Assembly: GCF_000002985.6 (NCBI RefSeq)
Contig: NC_003283.11
Location: 10,602,001-10,666,000 of the forward strand
Source of the DNA: Caenorhabditis elegans
Taxonomy: Eukaryota; Nematoda; Chromadorea; Rhabditida; Rhabditidae
Direction of reading: 5' to 3'
DNA: 64,000 bases
Each line of letters starts with the position of its first letter. Within the stretch, counting starts at the first letter, position 1. The notes below the pieces were generated by a model. The model made no database searches. It worked only from the letters and a program-made list of their open reading frames with translations, and was not told where the DNA came from. This document shows positions 57,768 through 64,000 of the stretch, one piece after another. The position numbers were made by a program, and so were the translations under genes.

Positions 57768-59465
57768 TTAATAACCAGCTGTTCCGAATAGATTATAAGC
57801 TTGATCTGGAGAAGTTCCAATGGCGAATGTACGGAACCCGATTTCACGCAATGCTTTCTGATCCAGAATGAGTCTTCCATCGAATATGGCAGCTGGATGC
57901 TGCATGTCATTATGAATCTGACTGTAGTTCAATTCAACGAATTCATCCCACTCGGTAAGTACAACAATTGCGTGAGCACCACGTGCAGCAGCATATGGAT
58001 CCGACTCAACAGTAATGAGACGCTCAACATCTTGCGCACTTGTCACCGAAGCCAGATCGTTGAGCATTTGCGATTTCTGCACTTTTGGATCGTAGACTGA
58101 TAATTTTGCATGCTCCTCCATCAAGTGTTTGATTACGTGAATGGCTGATGATTCGCGTGTGTCACCTGAAAAACCAAACTTGTAATAATATTCATTTTCT
58201 TGACAATATGGCAATATGCATAGCTTTAAAATACCTGTAAATTGTAAAACAAGCATGTAACGTATGTATATTCTCGGTGTATTTTTAGATTAATGTTGAA
58301 CAGCTTTTTGCGCTTATACTCACCTGTGTTCTTCTTGAAAGCGAATCCGAAGATTGCAATTTTCTTATCAGTCACCGTGTTAAACAACTCCGCAATAATC
58401 TTGTCTGCGAAACGTCTTCGTTGCCAGTTGTTAATATTAATCACTCCTTGCCAATAATCAGCGACTTGTGGAAGATTGAGAGATTCGCAAAGATATACAA
58501 GTGAGAGTACATCTTTTTGGAAGCAGCTCCCTCCAAAGCCAACAGATGCTTGTAGGAACTTGCTACCAATTCGAGTGTCATATCCAACTGCGTGAGCAAC
58601 TTCCGAGATTTCAGCTCCGGTAGCTTCGCAAACGGCAGAAATTGAATTGATCGATGAAATTCTTTGAGCCAAGAATGCGTTGGCAACGAGTTTCGAAAGT
58701 TCGCTGCTCCATGTATTAGTAGTAATAATACGATTGCGTGGCACCCAGTTTTCGTAGATTCGAACAAGTTCAGCGACGGCTTGAAGTCCTTCTGGAGAGG
58801 ATTCTCCTCCAATGAGCACACGATCTGGATTGGCAAGATCCTTCATAGCTGTTCCTGAAAATACAAGGTATTTAATGGCAAAAACTGTGAATGTGTAGCC
58901 CACCTTCAGCCAAGAACTCTGGATTTGACAGGACTTGGAACTTTAGATTTTCGTTATTTTTTTGTGCTTCTCTCAAAATGCAACCAATTGATTCTGCAGC
59001 CTTTACCGGAACTGTACTTTTTTCCACAACAATCTTTGGACCACCCGCGTATTGAGCGATGGTACGCGAGACTGACTCGACATATTTCAGATCTGGAGCC
59101 ATTCCTTTGCCACGTCCGTACATTTTTGTGGGAGTGTTCACCGAGATAAAAATAAGATCGGCTTCAGCAATCGCTTTTGGAATATCAGAGGAGAAGAATA
59201 GATTGCGACCACGAGCGGCGAAAACAATCTCGTCAAGTCCAGGCTGCAATATGTTTATTAGAGAAAAATTTAAAAAAATATAGCTCACCTCGTATATTGG
59301 CAATTTATCAGAGTTCCACTCGGCAATCTTAGCGGTGTTCATGTCCACGACAGTTACTGTAATGTGTGGACACTTGTGCGCAATCATTGCACATGTTGGT
59401 CCACCAACGTATCCAGCTCCGACGCAAACGACTTTCGACACCTTTCCGAAGACTTGATCAGTCAT
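57768..59465 (-). CDS. sqv-4: UDP-glucose 6-dehydrogenase SQV-4
   Basis: NAD+-dependent four-electron oxidation of UDP-glucose to UDP-glucuronate in the cytosol, feeding heparan and chondroitin synthesis; required for vulval morphogenesis in C. elegans (established). Exons: 59465-59289, 59243-58904, 58854-58324, 58165-57768, in phase, total 481 residues. The N-terminal Rossmann motif is VGAGYVG, with NTPT and EKSTVPV following. The catalytic cysteine is Cys283 in [10 protein letters not shown], with Lys227 and Asn231 in [11 protein letters not shown]. The C-terminal UDP-binding domain starts near [14 protein letters not shown] splice acceptor (TTTCAG) ends two bases before the ATG, fitting SL trans-splicing. 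Confidence 0.97.
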
Positions 59466-61304
59466 TACTGAAATTTGAAAATATTTAAAATGAAAAGTAA
59501 AATTAGTAAGCGATAAAGAAAAGCTTTCAAAAGGAACACGATTTTTAACAACTCGAAAGGCGTCAAGACATGAAAATGAAAAAAAAAACTTTTACATTTG
59601 AATTGCCGCCCTACAGAAAATCAACTCGTACAATGCAGAATATGCACAATAAATGACGACAATTGAGAAATACTCTTTCATGGTACACATTTTCATGGTT
59701 TTTCAGTTTTAAAATCAAAAACACTTCTAGAAAAACGTATATTTTATCTTAAAAATTGTTAACGCTATCATAAAGCTTTCGAAAAATCTTGTGCCAAAGT
59801 GACACGTAAAAATCTTCTGTCGTGAGTTGTCGTCAGATCTAGCGCCGCGTCTGCGCCGCTGATGCCCGCTATTTAGCAAATTAGGTCTAGAACCAAACAA
59901 TTTATTCTTAAAAGCAAAAGTAGCGTTTTTTGTCATCGTAGCTGTATGGATATATCAAGGGAAATATTTCAATAGAATCAATGTATCTTCGTTTTGGGAA
60001 TATATCAAAAACAGCCACGTTCTGATTTGCATAGACAACACGAACAAAGGACAAATCGACAAAGAATCGAATATCGTTGCGAAACGTGGAAAACGATCAA
60101 AAAATGGAGGGGAAAGTGGATTGACCAGAAACAAAAGAAACAAATACAGAGAAAAAGTGAAATCGGATCGAGTCGAATGCTAGTGCATGTTTATCAAGAT
60201 TTGAGCGCTAGCGCCAGAAGATAGAGATCAAAACTTTATTTTTCAATAGAGAAAAATTAGGAGTGGAACAATTTTTCAAAAAATGCAAAACAAAATATGG
60301 TGACCGAAAGTTCGTTTCGAAGAATGTTAAATTACATCTGAAAATTATTTGGGTGTGGCTTTCGATAGTTAAACATCAGCACTGTTTACTTTTATAGCTT
60401 AAAATTTGCACAATGATAAAAAATCACGATCACTTAGAACAAGGTCAACCACCATACGGCTCAAAAATTGTTCGGGCATTTTTAATAATATTAACAACTT
60501 TTTAAAAAAATAATTCATATTATATAAGAATTTGTTCAACACAAAAAACGACCGAAATGTGTATTGACACAATTTGTCAGATTATAAAAAGCAACAAGTA
60601 CAGTACCCCAAAAGTTCTGAAGAATATAAGTGTCTATTATATCAGTTGATTTTGAAAAAAAAACACCTGGAAAACAACTGACATCACCTGATAGACGAAC
60701 ATTTAAATATATTTTAAACTGTTGAACGAAACCAGGACAAGGGCACATTTTGTAATTAGGAGTGGAAGAGAGGTGGAAGACGAAAAACCAGATGTGTAAA
60801 AGAATAGGGAGACGACCTTCGAACATAAATAAATAAACTGAAAGAAGCTGATTCATCGACGTTTATGTGAGAAGGGTCAGCGATAAAAAGACCGAGCCTT
60901 CACATGTGCGTGTGTGGTCAAACTAATAAATAGTACAAAAATTGATTATATCATTGCACTATAGAAGCCAATTCTGCAAAAAATAAAAAGGGAGATATTT
61001 GTTTTACAATAGCTTGTTGAGCTTTGATTCGACAAATAAATGGGGATGTTAGAGTGTGAAACCCATCAGAGGATCCTGGTACAGTACTATTTTGAAAACT
61101 ATTCTACTTCCAAGGCACTGTTTGAAACCTAATTAAGAGAGAAATGGAAACAAAAATGTAATGGTTTATGGATTTTTAAAATTAGTTCTGTAAACAATAT
61201 TGCATTTCGTTTGATAAGAAAAACGTATACATATACAAATTAAAATTAAATTTTATAAATATCAAAATTATGTATTAACGTATCAATAAATTCCGAAAAC
61301 TGTC
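59466..61304. promoter_or_regulatory. upstream region of sqv-4
   Basis: No gene seen. A GC-rich patch at about 59820-59870 (GCGCCGCGTCTGCGCCGC) may be a promoter element of sqv-4. The rest is AT-rich with no supported ORF. Confidence 0.4.
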
Positions 61305-61425
61305 TACCGTATTTCCTCTATTAGTCTTACATGCAAGACTAATTTTCGATTGACCAGTAGGGGTGCAAGACTAATAGGGGTGCAAGACTAATAGAGGCTG
61401 CAAGACTAATAGAGGAAATACGGTA
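61305..61425. mobile_element. MITE-like inverted-repeat element, copy 3
   Basis: Compact copy with intact ends: TACCGTATTTCCTCTATTAG at the left and its exact inverse at the right, separated by GGGGTGCAAGACTAATAG-type repeats. It is the cleanest of the three copies. Confidence 0.85.
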
Positions 61426-64000
61426 TGTTATTTTAGTCAGAATTGGCAAAAGGTGTGCCTGTAAAAAATGATCTTAATAGTTGAAAGTGGTTCGAAAATA
61501 AAGCTTTATAAAGATTAAAATACTATTTACGGTAGAGAACTGTACTTCAGTTTCTATAAGCCAAGAAGTCAATATTTCGAATAACGAGATGTCTTATACC
61601 ATTTTTTGATACTATAACCTTTTGTCGGCTTCCATATTAGGCATACACGTTTCTTCAGTGCCTACCGTTTATCATATTTATTTTGACGAAAAGTCCAGTG
61701 TGTGGTATTTACACAGTTTAGACTTACGCATTTCTCATTTTTCTCATTTAAATTAGTTCGATAAAAAGGCATACAATACTTAAAGGTTGCCTTGGAAGCT
61801 CACTTTTAATGCCTGTGTGTAATTCTTCGTAGACGATAGGTCATTCATCAAGTGACTTATAACTTTTTTAAACTTTGTCTACATTTTTTGACGATTTGAA
61901 TTTTGAGTAGAGTTTTCATTTGGCGTTCAATTTTCTTATGAGCAACCTACTTCTTTTGCTATTCACCTATTAGAACACTTGTCAAATATATTTCGATTGT
62001 TTCATAGATAACTGAAAATAACTCTTTTCCTCACTTCTACAACTGACCGCTGCAATGATCCAGGCACAGATTAAAAGCTTTTTCGTCGAAAAAAAGAGTC
62101 TTTTGTCTTGGGTGCCCTCTTCAAGAAAAACTTTCGTGTCTTTCTTTAAATAATCTGAAGCCCATGTTGCTTCAATTAGTAAACAAATGAACATTTCCTT
62201 TTTTCAAAAATAAAGAAAGTATTCCATTTTTGGTCTAATTGAATGAAGAAAGAAAAGGGAACTTTGATGAAGCTCTTTCAATTTCATCCGAATGTTGCGA
62301 TTTTTGACTTTCTCTTCTCTCGATCCATAAATTAGCGACGCGCCCTCTTCTTCCAATCACTTGCCATTTATCTCTTTTCGTTTATTGCGTCTTTTACTCA
62401 CTATCATTCTGCAAAAAAAAGAAACCAATAAAAAATTTCATGAAGCTCGAGCAGGTCATGGAAGAAACTTTCTAATGAAACAGTTGTCTGTGAATCTCAC
62501 CTATTGTCCTCCTCAACTCATAGATTTATTATCGAGGTGTGAGCGATGGCAGCTGAGGTTTTGTTTGGAAGAGGGTAACTGGGATAAACGAATGAGATGA
62601 AACAACACAAAATAGAAATCCGAAGAAAAAAAAAGAGATTTTTGTGTTCTATCTTTAACTTTTCTTTGTTATATGTATGTTTCTCACTCTTTGAGCAACT
62701 GTTTTGCCTAGTTAAACCATCATCATTGCTATTCGAAACGTGGTTGATTCATAGATGTCATTCCGAGTTTGTGTCATTTTTAAATTCGTACGTCTAGAGT
62801 ATTTCAAAACCAAAAGGCTTTTGATCTTTTTCAAGAGCTCTCTTGATTTCTGGTTCTTCATTTTCTTTAATTGAATTCTTAAATTCAAATACAGCTCTTC
62901 TTTTTGATGGGGCGATGTTTGTTTTACATTTTGTTGAAATTTCAGCATGTGCAAATTATGCCCTGGGCAAGCTTTTGAAATACATTAGCTCAATTTATGG
63001 AAGGTTCAAAAACTATTTTAGAAAAATAATTAGTTTGCAAATGAGTGGTCTCTTTGATAATTTTAAAATAGAATCTTCACACTTTTTTAATTGCATTTTC
63101 GAGATTTTCATTCAAAAGTTCATAAAAAATGTACACCTGCACAAACTTCATATTCAATCAAGGATGATAAGCAAGAATTTTGCCTGTGCCTGAACTATTT
63201 AAACAAAAAACTTCGATCTGAAAATAGAATCGAAAATGTGTAATTTTTTCAAAAAAAAAAAACCTTTATAAGTCCACAAGCTAAATCAATTTTTGTATCA
63301 ACAGTAAATATCAACCCGTCAATCTTCAGCCCAGTGTTCTGCATCAAAATCGCATAACTCGAACGCATTTACACGAAAACTATGATCATCATCACTCTAT
63401 TACGATGTGACTTCAATCTTCAGACAAATTCAACTCGTTCCAAGTTTTATCGTTTGTTTTTCTTCACCTGGTGAAGAAGTAGAAAGGAATTGAAATAAAA
63501 AAATAAGTCATAGGTGTAGTGTGTGTGTGTGCATTGTTTCGTCGCCTTGCTCTCCGACTCCATCTCGGATCCATCATCATTCGATGCATGTCTCATGTTC
63601 GTCGACACTCTCCATTCTACCTCTTGTCACATTTCTCCCACTTATAATTGATCGATCCGTTGTGGTCCTGACCGACCAAAAAAATCTCGAAGCAGATTAT
63701 TATTTTCATCCTAGACATGACGTACTCTTCTTCGAAATAACTCCAACAAACTCTTTCCTCATTTCACCTTTGACCCAGTAAGAAGAGATGATTAATCATT
63801 TTTTCCAAGGGTGGCCACATATACCGATTTGTTTGCTTCTCATGTGCTCCGTGAGCACACTTAAACTGAAGAAGACGTCGATGTCGTCTTCTAAATTTTC
63901 CCAGTGTCTTTTAGTTTTTTTCTTCATTTTTCTCCAAAAAGAAGAGTGAATCCCCTCTTGTTGGCTTGGCTGAAAATTTATGACCCATAATACCTTTTTG
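61426..64000. other. intergenic DNA at the right end
   Basis: No supported gene. Contains a GT microsatellite at about 63519-63532 and two adjacent hairpins near 63838-63895. ORFs of 60-116 codons here have no domain, signal or splice framework. It may be the upstream control region of a gene beyond the window. Confidence 0.4.
63518..63534. repeat. GT microsatellite
   Basis: Uninterrupted GT dinucleotide run. Confidence 0.7.

Noticed and set aside
58441-58836. A 131-codon minus ORF inside sqv-4
   Set aside because: Out-of-frame shadow of the main sqv-4 exon.
63521-63781. An 86-codon plus ORF near the right end
   Set aside because: Starts in a GT microsatellite and has no domain or splice context.

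Overview
The window looks like nematode chromosomal DNA. It is AT-rich, genes have many small exons, most introns are 40-60 bases, 3' splice sites follow TTTTCAG, and genes lie on both strands close together. Several genes are recognisable as Caenorhabditis genes: a DM-domain factor whose spliced product is 175 residues (mab-23), a UDP-glucose dehydrogenase of 481 residues (sqv-4), a Ctu2-type tRNA thiolation protein (tut-2) and an aquaporin (aqp-6). I recall these as C. elegans chromosome V genes, so C. elegans or a very close relative is the best guess; this was not tested by a search. || Layout. 1-3.6 kb: glutaminyl-peptide cyclotransferase (+). 3.7-10.5 kb: one very large 39-bp minisatellite of about 174 units. 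10.9-13.6 kb: rhodopsin-family peptide-type GPCR (-). 13.6-31 kb: a gene-poor stretch with MITE-like inverted repeats, palindromes and one decayed coding sequence. 31.1-33.4 kb: mab-23 (+). 34.0-43.1 kb: voltage-gated K+ channel (+) with three candidate first exons and two candidate last exons; its first intron carries an inverted-repeat element containing a tRNA-like core. 43.1-44.9 kb: unrecognised single-pass membrane protein (-), tail-to-tail with the channel. 46.4-49.8 kb: aquaporin (+) with two or more candidate first exons. 50.0-54.9 kb: two tandem UDP-glycosyltransferases (-). 55.8-56.1 kb: an orphan 3' coding fragment ending in a strong inverted repeat. 56.2-57.6 kb: Ctu2 (+). 57.8-59.5 kb: sqv-4 (-). 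59.5-64 kb: no gene seen; probably upstream regulatory DNA plus one more MITE. || How genes relate. sqv-4 makes UDP-glucuronate, a sugar-nucleotide used in glycosaminoglycan synthesis and by UGT-type enzymes, so the two UGTs next door share a donor pool with it, though nothing shows co-regulation. The GPCR and K+ channel are typical neuronal genes, and mab-23 is a male neural and muscle patterning factor. The most unusual features are the minisatellite (open in both directions but varying almost only at amino-acid-changing positions), the alternative ends of the K+ channel, a GC-AG intron in one UGT, an AQP8/TIP-like filter in the aquaporin, and the tRNA-like sequence inside an inverted-repeat element. 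Exon coordinates were derived by hand from splice signals, reading phase and family conservation; every multi-exon model closes in phase.
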